From Phytophthora colocasiae (taxonomy: Eukaryota > Oomycota > Peronosporomycetes > Peronosporales > Peronosporaceae): a DNA stretch of 64,000 nucleotides. The position numbers and the translations under genes are program-made. The DNA lies in NCBI GenBank assembly GCA_018806915.1, contig JAGKQI010000080.1, forward strand, positions 310,001 to 374,000. Reading direction: 5' to 3'. Below the pieces are notes generated by a model. It worked only from the letters and a program-made list of their open reading frames with translations, had not been told where the DNA came from and did not search any database. Within the stretch, counting starts at the first letter, position 1, and every line of letters begins with the position of its first letter. Of the stretch, positions 1 to 11,983 are shown one piece after another.

Positions 1-13
1 GAGAGGCGAGCGA

Positions 14-3000
14 GTGAAGCGAGCGGCTCCGGTTGACTGCGTTGAAGGTATTGGTGGATTTCTGTTAGACGTCCTTGGGCTATGGACGTTTCGCATGCAG
101 AACGTATTCGGGCAGACTGTGGAGGTGACGGCATGTATTATCGAAGGCTGCACCAGTGAGTTCCTGGTCGGGGTGGACTTTTTGGAGAAGCACCGTGCGG
201 TGTTGGACTTTGAAGGTGGTGAGCTGCGCTACGATGAGCGAGGTAGAGAGGTGATCATCCCGTTCCACACGGACAATGACGGCGACGAGCGCAAGGCAGC
301 GAGCGTGCGACTAGTTGGTGCTGCGAACCTGGAGCGACGTGCGGTGCAACCGGTGGAAGTGGCGGTAGCGGCCCCGGAAGGTGAAGAAGGCGTCTTCATC
401 CCGATGTGTGAAACTGGTGCAGTGTTGTTAGCCCCGGCGGTGGCGAAGGTTCGCAATGGAAAAGCTCTGGTGCCGGCTGTGAATGCGTACGGTGGGCGAA
501 CAAAGCTGCCTACCCGCAAGGAACTTGGTGCGTGGATCCCCCTCAAGGCAGACATGGACGTGTTGGCAATGAACGGTGAACTCAAGACGAAGCGACTGGA
601 ACAGTGGCTTGGCGAGCTTGGCGACACGGAGACGCCTCTGCAGAACGAAGACGATGTGCAGATTGGAGTGAAGGACGAACACGCACGGAAACTCGTGCTG
701 AAGCTATTGCGGTCGTACAGGAAGCTGACGGAGGCACCGAAGGATTGCCCACCGGCTACGACTTTGAATGTGGAGCATCACATTGATACCGGAAATGCAG
801 CCCCTATTTTGATGAAGCGACGACGGCAGGCGCAGACAGAAGACGCCACCATTGAGGAGAATGTCGATACGATGTTGAAGGCGGGGTCATTGAAGAGAGC
901 GATGGTGCATGGGGATTCCCCGTAGTATTGGTCAAGAAGAAGGACGGCTCTGTTCGTTTCTGCATTGACTATCGGGCGTTAAACAGGATAACGAAGAAGG
1001 ACGTTTACCCACTACCAAGGATAGATGAAACGTTGGAGGCGTTGGGTGGTGCACGGCTGTTTACTACTCTGGACTTACAGGCGGGTTACTGGCAGATCAA
1101 AGGTAGCGCGTGGCGATCGTGATAAGACCGCGTTCCTTACCAAGCGCGGGCTCTACAGATTCACGCGAATGCCCTTCGGTCTTACCAATGCACCAGCTAC
1201 GTTTCAACGATTGATGAATGGAGTGCTACGAGGATTGACATGGACTACTTGCCTCGTGTATCTGGATGATATTGTCGTGTTTACCAAAGGCAACGTCGAG
1301 CGACACGTGGTCGAGGTGGCTAATGTGCTGGAACGACTGGCAAGCGCCGGCTTGAGCCTCAAACTCAAGAAGTGCAGCTTCGTGTCGGAGTCGATGGAGT
1401 ATCTGGGACACACTTTGAGCAACAAAGGCGTGCAGCCGACGGAGCGACTCGTGAAAGCGGTGACTGAATTTCCAAGACCGGTGGACGCTACGGAGGTGAA
1501 GAGGTTCGTACACCTTGCGGGCTACTATCGGAAATTTATCGCAGCGTTTGGGTCTATTGCGGAGCCGATGACGAGGTTGCTGAAGAAGGATTGTCCCTGG
1601 GAATGGACTGAGGACCAGGAGCAGGCGTTCGAAAGGATCAAGATGCTGCTAACTACGCGTCCATTGCTAAGCTATCCGGATTTTGGGCGGACATTTCGAC
1701 TGGTGACAGACGCCAGCAAAACTGGGCTGGGCGCCTGCCTCATGCAAGATTTTGGGCATGGGTGGCAACCCGTTGCCTACGCTTCAAAGGTGAACAGTGC
1801 GGCAGAAGCTAACTACGCGATTACGGAGCTCGAGTGTCTGGCGGTGGTCTGGTCGGTGAAGCTTTTTCGCCCGTACCTGTACGGTAGGACGTTCAGCATC
1901 GTCACTGACCATGCCGCGTTGAAGTGGCTGATGACGCGACCGAATTTGGCAGGACGGCTACATCGCTGGTCCCTTACACTACAAGAATACGACTTTAGCA
2001 TCGAGTACAGGCCTGGCTCGACGAATGTGGTGGCGGATGCTTTGTCTCGTGCTCCGGCGGCAGTACGAGCGGTGGTGCGGCCTCAAGATGGACGACTGAT
2101 GCCCCGGGAGAGAGATGATGGAGTACGAGCGTTAGGTGTGGACGTGGAGACGGTGGTGGCTCGGACTACGGACGATGAGACGGAGGTGACGACTGCGACG
2201 GGCGGTGAGGCATCAATTAGGGTTCCCACAGCTACATGTGCCAATGCGCTGACTGTGGACGAGAATATGGTGAATACGGCGACGGACGGCGACGTAGCGA
2301 CGGTAACTATTGACGAGGCGGTCAACAGCGGTGCGATCGAGACCCCGTTGACATGCGCGTCGACGAGTGCAGACATGAGTGAGTCGGATACGAGCGAGGC
2401 GGTTACGAAGACGGCGATGACGTGCACGGTGACAGTGGCGGCTGACGCAGCAACGGCAGTGAATATGGCTACAAATCCAACGCTGGGGGCGACAGGAACG
2501 GCCTCTACAACGGAGATGACAGTGGCGGCTACATCACGCGAGGAAACGGTGACGAGCGGCATGGTGGCCATAGACACGGTGGCGTCGGTGACGGAGAACG
2601 CGGGCACGACGACACTGGCAACGCAGGAGGCACCGGGCCCCAGGGTCAGTAACACGATGAACGAGACGCGCATGGCGACGGATGAGCCGGCGAAGAGGCG
2701 GGCAAGGCGTAAACGGACGGCGCCAGTACCAGCGACGCGGAGGAGCGCGCGCATCCAGGAACAGGAGCAGAAGCGCGTACGCTTCGTGGACGACCAGACA
2801 TCGGCGGTGCCGACGGACGTGGCAGCGGGTGATAACGCGGCGACGACGGCAATTGCGGGCGAGAAGCAGACACGGGAGGGCGAGACTGACGGCGGTGGCA
2901 CAGTGCGTGAGGAAGTCTTGGGCACGGGGGCAGCCCCTGTGTTGACGCCGACGACGACCAAAGGCGCGGACGGCGATACGACGGTGAGCGGCAGCAGGTC

Positions 3001-4709
3001 AAGCGACGGACGACGAGTAGTGATGGACGATTCGGCGGTGACGAAAACGACGGCGGGTACGGCGACTTCACACACGGCGACGAAGACTACGGCGACGGAC
3101 GCCGCGACGAACTCGGCATCTACGGCACGGCCAGGGACGCAAACGGAAAACGGCGTCAGAGAAAACAGCGAGCCAGGTGGGCGAGCTTCAGTAGCGAATA
3201 CGGCGGCACGAGAGGAACGGGCGACAACGAGCACACCCGAGACGGCTACTGTTGGAACCGGACGACGAGCGAACAAGAGGACAGCTCCTGTAGTGACACC
3301 TACGACATCGGCCCCTGATATGACGACGACGGCGACTACGGACAACCTGGAGGACGAGAACGACATACCGGCGACAGAGACCTTGCAGTTGGACGATACT
3401 GAGATCATCGCGGCTCAGCATGATAGCAAGTTTGTGAAGAAGGCGACGGACGCCGGATCGTATCGAGGCATGAAGGTGGACGTGAAGTTCGGATTGGCGG
3501 TGATCGACACCAAGAACGGCTGGAGAGTGTTGTTACCACCGACATTATGGGCGCAAGTCTTCAAGGAAATGCACGGTTCGGTGTGGTCTGGACATCTACG
3601 AGGCCCACACACTTACGGACGCGTCGCGCAATTATACTGGTGGCCGAAGTTACGACGGGAGGTGAATCGTTGGGTACGAGGCTGCCCTGAATGTGGAAGT
3701 AGGAAGGCACGTCCGCGAGAAGTTATCCCGCCCCTACGCAGTATACGAGGTGGAGATGTTGGCGATCGATGGGCGCTCGACGTAGCAGGACCTTTTCCCT
3801 TGGCAGACGGCGGTGAACGTTACGTGATTGCGGCTCTGGAATATGTAACACGGTACGCGGTGGCGTGTTGCGTGGTGCAGCACACGGCGGAGGACATTGC
3901 AGAAGTTTCTCATGGAAGAAGTAGTGCTCAAGTTTGGTGTTTTCCGAGAGTTGCTGACGGATGGAGCTCCCGAGCTCACGGGCAGCGTGATTGACGAGCT
4001 GGTGAACATGTTGCAGGCGAAGCAGATCAACCCGGTCCCGTACCGACCGCAGATGGTAGGCCTGGTGGAGCGTTTCCATAGAACCTGGAAGGACTGTGTG
4101 GCGGTCTTTATGCAGGACGAGCAGCAAAAGGATTGGAACCTGTGGGTGAAGTTCGCAGCGTATGCGTATAACTCCGCGCAGCATTCGACCGTGAAGCTCT
4201 CCCCGAACGAATTGATGATGGGTCGCAAATTGCGAGCCCCTAACGAACTTCTACGACGAACCGAGGTGGCGGAGGCGGGCGAGTTGACGATGTACCATGA
4301 GAGGCTGCTGAAAGCCATGAAACGGAGCAGCGAGTGTGCTGAGAACGCACGCGCACGTGAGCAAGAGCGACAGACGAAGTTCTATAACAGGAACGTCAGG
4401 AACAAGCGGGAGTTTCACATTGGCGACAAGGTCTGGCTGTACAACCCACCACGAGGGCCAAAAGCGACCAAGTTCGTTCATCAGTGGATTGGACCCCTGC
4501 GCATCTTGGAACCGGCCGGGTACGAGAACTTCCTGTTGAAACGAGAAGACGGACTGGGCAAGGAGGAGACGATCATCGCACACGTTTCTTTCTTAGTGAG
4601 TTATTACGAACCTACGAGCCCACTTTCTCAAGCAGCGGACGACATTGACGCTGAACTCCATGACGAAGACGACGGATGGAATGGCGAGGCGCCAGCGGCG
4701 GCTGTATGA
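14..4709 (+). pseudogene. pol: Frameshifted Ty3/gypsy pol polyprotein
   Basis: About 14-925 gives the protease-to-RT linker. After a frame change near 905 the RT continues with 'VLVKKKDGSVRFCIDYRALN'. A second frame change near 1105 leads to a long frame with 'MPFGLTNAPATFQRLM' and the catalytic YLDD box (about 1258-1270). RNase H follows, with 'VTDASKTGLGA' and a conserved TELECLAVVW block near 1825. About 430 residues rich in Thr and Ala (about 2090-3390) separate RNase H from integrase. Integrase has an HHCC zinc motif (about 3570-3705), the first Asp in 'DRWALDVAGP', then a frame change near 3895 before 'LLTDGAPELTG' and 'VERFHRTW', which supply the other acidic residues. The frames show decay; the domain calls are secure. 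Confidence 0.88.
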
Positions 4710-5502
4710 GCAGCGACGGCAGCTACTGGGCGAACAACGACAGTTGAACGAACGAAAAGAAACAGAACGGCAATGGGCGGAGCGACGAGCAAGGACGACC
4801 CGCGTGGACTCCTGGTGGAGCGACGGCGACGCAGACGGCGGAACCGAGCAGGCCACTACACACTTGAGTACGAGCTCTGCCCAGTTGGCGACATTGGACG
4901 GTGGACGACCGGTGACGGTGAACGGTGGACGACGAGGGACGGACGACCGCGGAGCAGATGGGTCTCGGTTGTTGAGTACGAGCAACTCTACTGCGCCGGG
5001 CGGGTCGTGGAAGACCCTTAGGAAGAGGAATTCGTGTAATGGGCTCCAGCGTTTCGGTACGGACGTCAAACGGACGGTGGTTGAAGTGGCGAAGATACCG
5101 CTACGCGGTAGCGTGCGTATCCAGCGATGGCCGCTGCAGACAGGACGCACAACGCCCCACGACCGCCACGACGAACTGGATCTGGACTGGAATGGCGAGG
5201 ACTCACTTACGAATTGGCAGCGACGAGCGCAACCCAATTCCGCAACCCAGGACCCAGGAGTGGGCCCATAAGCGACTACGGATACGGACGAACGGTGGAC
5301 GGACTAGTGCTTCGAACACGACGGTGGACGAACACTGGAACTTGGACGAACGAACGGACGAGGGCGAGTGAGGGCAACGGTCTTCACGCTTCCGGTGACT
5401 GCGACGAGTAGGACGACGCACAACGGTGTGGAGTCCAAGTGGTCGGCGACAGCAACTCGTACTTGGACGGACGGTGAACGGACGGACGGAAAAGACGAAC
5501 GG
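4710..5502 (+). other. Retroelement 3' non-coding region, GGAC-rich
   Basis: About 800 bases after the integrase stop. Irregular direct repeats of GGACGAACGGACGG-like units dominate, and the open frames on both strands look like products of this composition. I see no gene here. The last stretch before 5503 is purine-rich and could act as the polypurine tract of the element. Confidence 0.5.
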
Positions 5503-5705
5503 TGTTAGTCTATTGACGGGCTTAGAGTAGCTAGTCGTAGTCTACCTAGAACGAACAGAAACACAAATACAAATAGGTCGTGTGTCAGTACGATACACAC
5601 CGGCGGGGTAGTGGAAGTTCCTCTACCGACGGCCAACGGACGCTTGGACCCATCAGCACTGGGCGACCAAAGCTCGGCGTGCAGAGCTAGACTAGACACG
5701 TTACA
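5503..5705 (+). repeat. Candidate 3' LTR of the first Ty3/gypsy element
   Basis: The segment begins TGTTAG and ends GTTACA, as LTRs usually begin with TG and end with CA. It follows a purine-rich stretch and stops just before ankyrin-repeat coding sequence starts. The 5' partner is outside the window, so neither the boundaries nor the target duplication can be confirmed. Confidence 0.35.
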
Positions 5706-8520
5706 CATCTATAGATTGTACGGACGAAGACGTGGTAAGTCCATTCAGATGCGCTGCTGACAATGGCAGCACTGAAGTCGTGAAGTTTCTACTGGCAAAC
5801 GGTGCGACAATGGATCTGGCAAATAAAGCTGGTTGGACGCCACTGATGAAAGCTGCTGAACAAGGACATCTTAGCACGGTGAAAGCTTTGCTGAAACTGG
5901 AAGCTGCTCGTGATTCTATTGATTTGCAGTTGCCTTCTGGAGCAACAGCACTCAACATCGCCTCCGAACATGGTCATTTCGATATTGTTGTAACACTGGT
6001 GAACCATGGGGCTGCTCTGGAACTAGCGGACAATGATGGCTACACTCCTCTTATCACAGCAGCACAACTGGGATTCTCCGATATAGTCCAGTTTCTAGTG
6101 ACGCGTAATGCCAACGTTAATGCAAGGCTTCCAAGTGGAGGGACAGCGTTGCTCACTGCTGTATGGTACAATCGGTTGGCGGTTGTTCGGATTCTGCTGG
6201 ATAATGAAGCGGATATTAATTTAAGTGGTGATTTCCAGAGCTGGCAGCCTTTGAAGGTTGCCTATTTCAGTGGATATACAGATCTCGTGCATCTGATCTT
6301 TGAGCGAGTTCCTCCTGACACGGGCTTCACACAGCTCAGCGATGAAAGCATTCGTTTCAAAAAGGAGGCACTTAACGGTCAGTATCCAGCACCTGCACGT
6401 CCAGACGTAAAGCCATCACAAGTTATCGATCAGAAGTATCGCAATGGCGACACAGCACTACGGATAGCGTGCGAAAGAGGACAAGTAAACGTTGTTGAGC
6501 GTCTACTTGATAGCACCGAAACTGTTAACATGTCAAACGATGAAGGTTTGACGCCACTCATGAGCGCCTCTGATAATGGGCATGCTGAAGTGGTGCTGAT
6601 GTTATTAAAAAAGGGAGCACGTATAAACGAGTTAAGTGGCAGCGGCGGTAGTGCTCTACTATTCGCAAGCACAAAGGGTCATCTCGACATCGTGGAGATT
6701 GTCATTGGAATGGGTGCAGAGATAAATCTGGCTGGTGGAGATGAACTTTATCCACTCTTGTCTGCAGCAGTATTCGGGAAAACGGATGTGGTAAAGTTCC
6801 TTTTAGAGAAAGGCGCTTTTGTTGATATAGTCAGCCGAGAAGGGATGACTTCACTCATGTTTGCATCTCAGAATGGCTACATGGACACTGTGAAGATTTT
6901 GCTTGAAAAGGGCGCGTGGGTGAACAAACAGAAACCGAGTGGCTGGACTGCTCTACATGCCGCGTCAATGAGCGGTTATGTTAATATAGTTGAAATGCTG
7001 ATTCTTCATGGTGCGGAAATTAATTTGATAACCTATAGTGGGGTCACCCCACTCGTGGCTGCAACTGGGCAGAGACGAACGGAGGTGGTAAAGTTGTTAC
7101 TGATGAATGGAGTAGACGTTGATGCTGCAATGCGAGATGGTTGGACGTCAGTGATGCTTGCATCACGATACGGTTATGTGGATCTTCTCAAAGAGTTACT
7201 TACGGGAGGGGCTTCAGTGAATAAACAGCGAGAAGACGGACGGACAGCTCTTCACGTGGCATGTTCTTATGGACACATTGGCATTGTGAAGCTGCTGATT
7301 GTTTATGGTTCGTGCATTAATACGGAGGACAACGCTGGGGATAGCGCGATGGCAGCTGCAGCTAAACACGGCAACGTTCTTGTGGTTAAGCATCTGATAG
7401 AGAACGGCGCTATCATCGACTCAGCTAACAGTTTGGGTTGGACGCCACTAACCATTGCGTCCCAGTATGGGCACTTCGACGTAATGAAGTTGTTACTCAA
7501 CCAAGGTGCGAGCGTCGACAAACCACATCAAGATGGCAGCAATGCTTTATACTATGCATGCGAGATCGGCCGTGCAGACTGTGTTGAGCTCCTTCTGGAA
7601 AATGGTTCGCGTATCGACACAATAGAGTTTGGGGTTACCCCATTGACTGTTGCGTCAAAGTATGGACGCACCACTGTCGTCAAGCTTCTGCTAGCGAAAG
7701 GAGCGCTAATTGACTTAACGTCGGATAGAGGGTATACTGCAGCAATGGGTGCTTCTCAAAATGGCCACGAAGATGTCGTCAGAATGCTACTAGAACATGG
7801 TTTTAAAATTGATGCACGCAATCACGAAGGATTCACCGCTTTGCACTTTGCATCGCTTCATGGTCATGCTAATATCGTACAGTTGTTGGTGGAGGAAGGT
7901 GGGGCACATATTAACGTATCAAGCAATAGGGGGCGCTCTCCATTTATCAGTGCAGACACGAAGATGTGGTCACCTTACTTCTTGAAATAGGAGCACACAT
8001 TGACGAGCGAACCACTCATGGGTCTACAGCATTTATGATAGCGTGTGAGAGAAAACACGCAAATATCGCAAAATCTCTTCTTGATCATGGCGCCGCTATT
8101 GATGTGGTCGATGGCGATGGTGACAACGCTCTGTTGATGGCAGCAGAGTCCGGACTGACCGAAGTGGTGACTATTCTCCTCCAAAAGGGTGCAGCAGTTG
8201 ATACCACCAACAAGACGAACGAGAGCGCACTGTTTAAAGCTTCTCTACAGGGTCATGCGGAAGTGGTGTCGATACTTCTGGAAAATGGAGCAGCAGTCTG
8301 TCAGAAAGGACCAAATGAAGCCACGGCTCTCTTCGGTGCCTGCACCAATGGACATCTGGATGTTGTCAAAATTCTCATCGAAAACGGAGCTTCCACTAGC
8401 GTCAGGAATAGTGATGGGGTGGATCTCGTTACTACTGCGCGTGTAAATGGCCAGAATGATATTGCAGACTACTTATCCGGCATTGCTGAAATGCAGTCAA
8501 AGGCTTCGGAAAGTGAGTAG
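5706..8520 (+). pseudogene. Ankyrin-repeat protein gene, 5'-truncated and frameshifted
   Basis: Nearly the whole product is 33-residue ankyrin repeats with the usual TPL...AA..GH..VV..LL..GA pattern, about 28 in all. One non-repeat segment sits at about 6295-6430. The first repeat begins abruptly next to the retroelement end at 5705, with no in-frame ATG before it, so the original start was probably lost to that insertion. Near 7955 the frame changes inside a repeat: the line between 'SPFISA' and 'EDVVTLLLEIG' is short by roughly ten bases. The second frame then continues to a stop at 8518-8520. Ankyrin repeats bind proteins; the partner is unknown. A sequencing error at 7955 is possible, but the missing start argues for a relic. 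Confidence 0.8.
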
Positions 8521-8689
8521 TTCGCCGCACAAGCCCGCTGTTAAGCTTGTTGGCGTGTATCGGTGACTGTTTAGGTATGAAGTTGTGTGCATTGCATTGT
8601 TCTTGCTTATTTTAACCTAAAAATCGTGGCTCAACACCAGCTTACATCTTGCTTTCAACATTTGCTGTCCGTCTGCAACGCAGTCATCA

Positions 8690-9667
8690 CTAATTCAGCG
8701 CTTTTGAGGAGTTGGTTGTCGACATCGGTGTCCTGTGTAGACTGAACGGTACTAAAGGTGGAAGCACGTGTCCAGTACTTCTAGCTGGAGATGCTGATAC
8801 ACTCTCAGCCGGCGTCACAACAGGGGCCAAACATTGTCCTAAAGACGGCACAATCCCGCTAACTCGATACGGACTCGGCGATAACGCAGCGGAAGGAGGA
8901 ACCAACAGCGACGGAAGCACACGTGGCGTCGTCGAGCTCTGTGGTCTCCTCTCACGCGACATGATCCCCTCGTTTCTATAAACCGAAGTCGACACTGGAG
9001 GGGCCAACGATTGTGGTTGAGCCAAGATACTGGCAGCTACAAGCTCCGACTGTGAATATCCCGGTAAAGCTTGACTTGACTGTAAATTCGGCCGCTGGCC
9101 AGTACGAGCATCTGAGTACACCACGTGACTTCGAGGATACGCTTCCAACGCTGAGTGAGCGCACACAACAGGTGACGACGGTAAGATCGGTCCTCGAGGA
9201 CTCTGAAGTGACGGTAACCTCGGCACTTGTGTGTGTCCTGTAGTGTAATAGCTCCTCATAGTCGGAATCTGAGTGGCTTCTTCATTCGTCCGTTGATATT
9301 TGGCTCTGGGCTCTTCAACGGGTTGCAAGTCCACCTTAACATCATCATCTGATCCACTACGTCTTCTCTTTCTGGAAAACTTCTTAGCGTCGAACTTCCG
9401 CTGATGCTGGTTCTGTTTAAATCGGTGTTCCTCACACAAGTTATGAGGCTTCCCATTGCGTTTAATCGCTCGTTCATTCTCACATTTGCGGGACTGGTAC
9501 AGGCATTTCCCTCGATAAGGACCTGGACTTCTGGTCTCCGATAATAGAGTACCATCTTGAACTGATTCCGGATCTTTTTCAATAGCTTTTGCAGTCGATT
9601 TCTTCTTGTCCGTTCTACGTTTCTTGATTCGCTTCTCCCCTGTAGAAGGTAGAGCAGGAGGCTGCAT
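8690..9667 (-). CDS. Protein with oomycete-type Cys/His motif, probably nuclear
   Basis: The first in-frame ATG at 9667 gives 325 residues; the frame stays open further upstream to about 9928 without an ATG, so an upstream exon is possible. After a Lys/Arg-rich N-terminus comes a compact motif, C-x6-C-x14-LCEEHR-x3-N-x2-QR-x-FD, followed by a strong basic cluster (KKFSRKRRR). I have seen this Cys/His pattern in many oomycete and stramenopile proteins. It probably binds zinc and perhaps nucleic acid, but the function is not established. The C-terminal two thirds is low-complexity Pro/Ser-rich sequence. It converges on the ankyrin gene, with 169 bases between the stops. Confidence 0.6.
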   Translation of the reverse strand: MQPPALPSTGEKRIKKRRTDKKKSTAKAIEKDPESVQDGTLLSETRSPGPYRGKCLYQSRKCENERAIKRNGKPHNLCEEHRFKQNQHQRKFDAKKFSRKRRRSGSDDDVKVDLQPVEEPRAKYQRTNEEATQIPTMRSYYTTGHTQVPRLPSLQSPRGPILPSSPVVCAHSALEAYPRSHVVYSDARTGQRPNLQSSQALPGYSQSELVAASILAQPQSLAPPVSTSVYRNEGIMSRERRPQSSTTPRVLPSLLVPPSAALSPSPYRVSGIVPSLGQCLAPVVTPAESVSASPARSTGHVLPPLVPFSLHRTPMSTTNSSKALN

Positions 9668-10740
9668 TGGATCTATCTTGGTTTGACGGGAGGCGGCCGG
9701 CACTAACGGTGCTGATTGCCGAGTGACGCCCGAGCTGATACGGGCGGGTGGGTGGACTTGCCCGGGTTTCGATGGAACGACAGAGCATACAAAGTTCAAG
9801 TGAATGCTTCTGATCCGTTGGGCTCGTCTATGCAGGCCATCTGACGTCCTATAAAACGGGCTTATTCTAAAAACGTCCCTTCGTCGACCAATCAGAACGC
9901 TTCGAATTGCTTCGAATTTGTATACCAAACCGAGCTATACACCATAGATCGCTTCAACCTTAAGTGGATCATACCGTTGGCGGCCAACGCCACCTCTACT
10001 ATCTGTTTCGGTGTGATGGATCAAAGCGCTGCACTTCACACGCAGTAGTACGAGTCGCAACCTTGCAAGCCACTGCTTGAATGGCGTCAGACTCGCATCA
10101 GAATCTCCTCACGCTTGACAAGCATGAAGCTTGTGCAAGGATCCGAGTCTGCAGTCTCTTCTCCAGGCAGACACTGCAGGTCGCTGGCGTCACGCGCTGG
10201 CTTCTCGCTTTGACTTCCCACATTGAAGACCAGGTCAGGCCGCTCCTGTTCTCGGATGACATCATTATTGGCAGGAAGTAGAGGCGCTGCAGACACTTTC
10301 CCGAGCTTCGTACCATTTAATCCACCTGTGTCGAACCAAGATCGGGAAGCGAATGGCCCGCAGCAAAATCCCCTTCAACCTCGTCTGTATCCTCCCAGTT
10401 CTTTACTGCAGCGAATGAAATCCTAACTTACAAGTGAAAATCGATAAGATTCATGGTATACACATACACGTCTCGGTGGCAAGGGCTTTACGCCACCTTC
10501 GAGCGCTCGTGCCGTCGATTACGAGCCAACTTCCAGTCCACACGAGCCCTCGACGCCACGTCAACAGCAGTCGAGTCCACACGATTCGACACCCCGAAAC
10601 TGCAGCACTCATTAAACATGAGAGACTCACTCCAACATAAGCAGTGCGTATCAGACACGAAACATGTATACAAAAATAAATATACAGTGTATACACACAA
10701 ATAAAATTGTAAATCACTAGTGTAACTTAAAAATCTAACC
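9668..10740. other. Intergenic region with possible minus-strand exon
   Basis: About 1.07 kb between two divergent genes. The minus strand at about 10087-10296 has an open frame with unremarkable amino-acid composition and could be a 5' exon of the gene at 8690-9667, but I could not find convincing splice sites joining them. The rest shows nothing I recognise. The 60 bases before 10741 are AT-rich and probably form the leader of the membrane-protein gene. Confidence 0.25.
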
Positions 10741-11931
10741 ATGGACTCTTCCGCTGCGGACTCGAGCAACTCGATGCCGTCCGCTACGTCCCCGTCCTTC
10801 GTGTATCTCGTATACGCTACTGTATACTCGTGCGGTGCATTGTTCTTGATCCCTGGACTCGTGGCGTTGCGCCGTTTAGTGCGCGTTTGGAATCGAGACC
10901 GAACAGCTGTGCGTCTCTACGGGTTATTAGCTCTTGGGGCTTCTCTACGAGCTGCAGGCTTCATCCTCGTGGCTCTATGGATGTTGACTCTGTTCCAGTC
11001 CCATGCTAAAGGCCTTCTAGACCGAGATGCAGCTCATTTACATTTATCATATCTTCAACTGGTGTTTCTATGGCAAGTACTGGGAGCTTCAGCTTCTCTA
11101 GTACTTGGTGGAGTTTTTCTACTGGTATTTAATACGTGGGCAGCTATGGTGGATAAAGTTCAAGGCACAGGCCGCAACTTTAGCTCAGGTAACCATGGAG
11201 ATCGAGCTAGCGATCCTTTACTACAGACTTTACACTATAGAAGAGCTCCTGATGTTGATGAAAGACGAGATAGTGGAGCTACTGAGTCAGCCTTGAAACC
11301 TCCTCCACCACCAAGACTTTTGTTCATCAGGCTGATGGTTGCTGTGTATCTACTGCAAATGGGGATGTTTCTATTCGCGAGACAAGATCCTAGAAGTACC
11401 ATTCGACGCAGTTTACTACTGGTAGCGACGGTTTTGTTGGTGTGCTGTTGGGCAGCTTGTGTCATCCTGTTACCAGCTTATGGAGAGAGAATGTGTATTT
11501 TACTGGATAAAGTGGCGGAGGATGTGACGCATCGGAAGAGGAATATCCGACGAATTGCGTTCATTGCAGCGGTTTTTTGCCTCATGCACACGGCGTCGTC
11601 AATGCTTCTTGCAGCGTCGCAGTGTACACCACCATCGGATGAAGCATCCAGCTCCATTGTGGGGAATACGACGCAGCCTAGTGACGTTCACTGGCCGCAT
11701 ATCCCGCTCCACGCTGTCGTTCAGGCGAATCCAGCTTTCTTCTTTCCGTCGGGCACAGAAGATGGAGCGGTGGATACAAATGACGGCTTGATGCGCTGGG
11801 TCGTGATGATTGAAGTGCTCGAGTTCCCGATCGAGTGGGCGATGTTGATGGCGTTGCTGTGCGTTCTGCCAGCCCGTTCTTCGCTGCCTGCGTTCCGTGG
11901 TTATCGACCTATTCCAGAGCGAAAGAAATGA
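10741..11931 (+). CDS. Seven-span membrane protein, THH1/TOM1/TOM3-like
   Basis: 396 residues from an ATG in the context AACCATGG. Seven hydrophobic segments are visible: about residues 20-43, 58-84, 100-128, 195-216, 222-245, 264-286 and 345-368. A basic loop with 'RVWNRDRT' follows segment 1, and a longer polar loop with a Pro run lies between segments 3 and 4. The layout and the 'YGLLALGASLR' block after the first loop resemble the THH1/TOM1/TOM3 (DUF1084) group of GPCR-like membrane proteins known from plants and protists. The membrane topology is clear from the sequence; the family call is an inference. The stop lies 52 bases from the end of the converging CKK gene. Confidence 0.65.
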   Translation: MDSSAADSSNSMPSATSPSFVYLVYATVYSCGALFLIPGLVALRRLVRVWNRDRTAVRLYGLLALGASLRAAGFILVALWMLTLFQSHAKGLLDRDAAHLHLSYLQLVFLWQVLGASASLVLGGVFLLVFNTWAAMVDKVQGTGRNFSSGNHGDRASDPLLQTLHYRRAPDVDERRDSGATESALKPPPPPRLLFIRLMVAVYLLQMGMFLFARQDPRSTIRRSLLLVATVLLVCCWAACVILLPAYGERMCILLDKVAEDVTHRKRNIRRIAFIAAVFCLMHTASSMLLAASQCTPPSDEASSSIVGNTTQPSDVHWPHIPLHAVVQANPAFFFPSGTEDGAVDTNDGLMRWVVMIEVLEFPIEWAMLMALLCVLPARSSLPAFRGYRPIPERKK

Positions 11932-11983
11932 CAACCATAGCAATATGCAAACTCTAATCCGATTCAAAAGATATCTTACCGAA

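Larger units (their letters stand above)
1..5705 (+). mobile_element. Ty3/gypsy LTR retrotransposon, 3' part, degenerate
   Basis: The window opens inside the protease region of a Ty3/gypsy element. Gag and the 5' LTR lie outside to the left. Order is retropepsin-like segment, reverse transcriptase, RNase H, a long Thr/Ala-rich spacer, then integrase, the Ty3/gypsy order. At least three frameshifts (near 905, 1105 and 3895) make it non-autonomous. Non-coding sequence follows the integrase, then a possible short LTR ending at 5705 next to the ankyrin gene. No chromodomain is visible, so it is a different lineage from the young element at 30834-36803. Confidence 0.88.

Noticed and set aside
2083..3408. 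Long minus-strand open frame, 441 codons
   Set aside because: It is the antisense of the Thr/Ala-rich spacer of the retroelement; its Val/Ser-rich product reflects codon composition.
5732..5752. GTAAGT...CAG at the start of the ankyrin frame as an intron
   Set aside because: It would be 14 bases long.
10434..10704. Short overlapping open frames upstream of the seven-span protein
   Set aside because: They overlap in several frames and strands, show no motif and lie in the likely leader and promoter.
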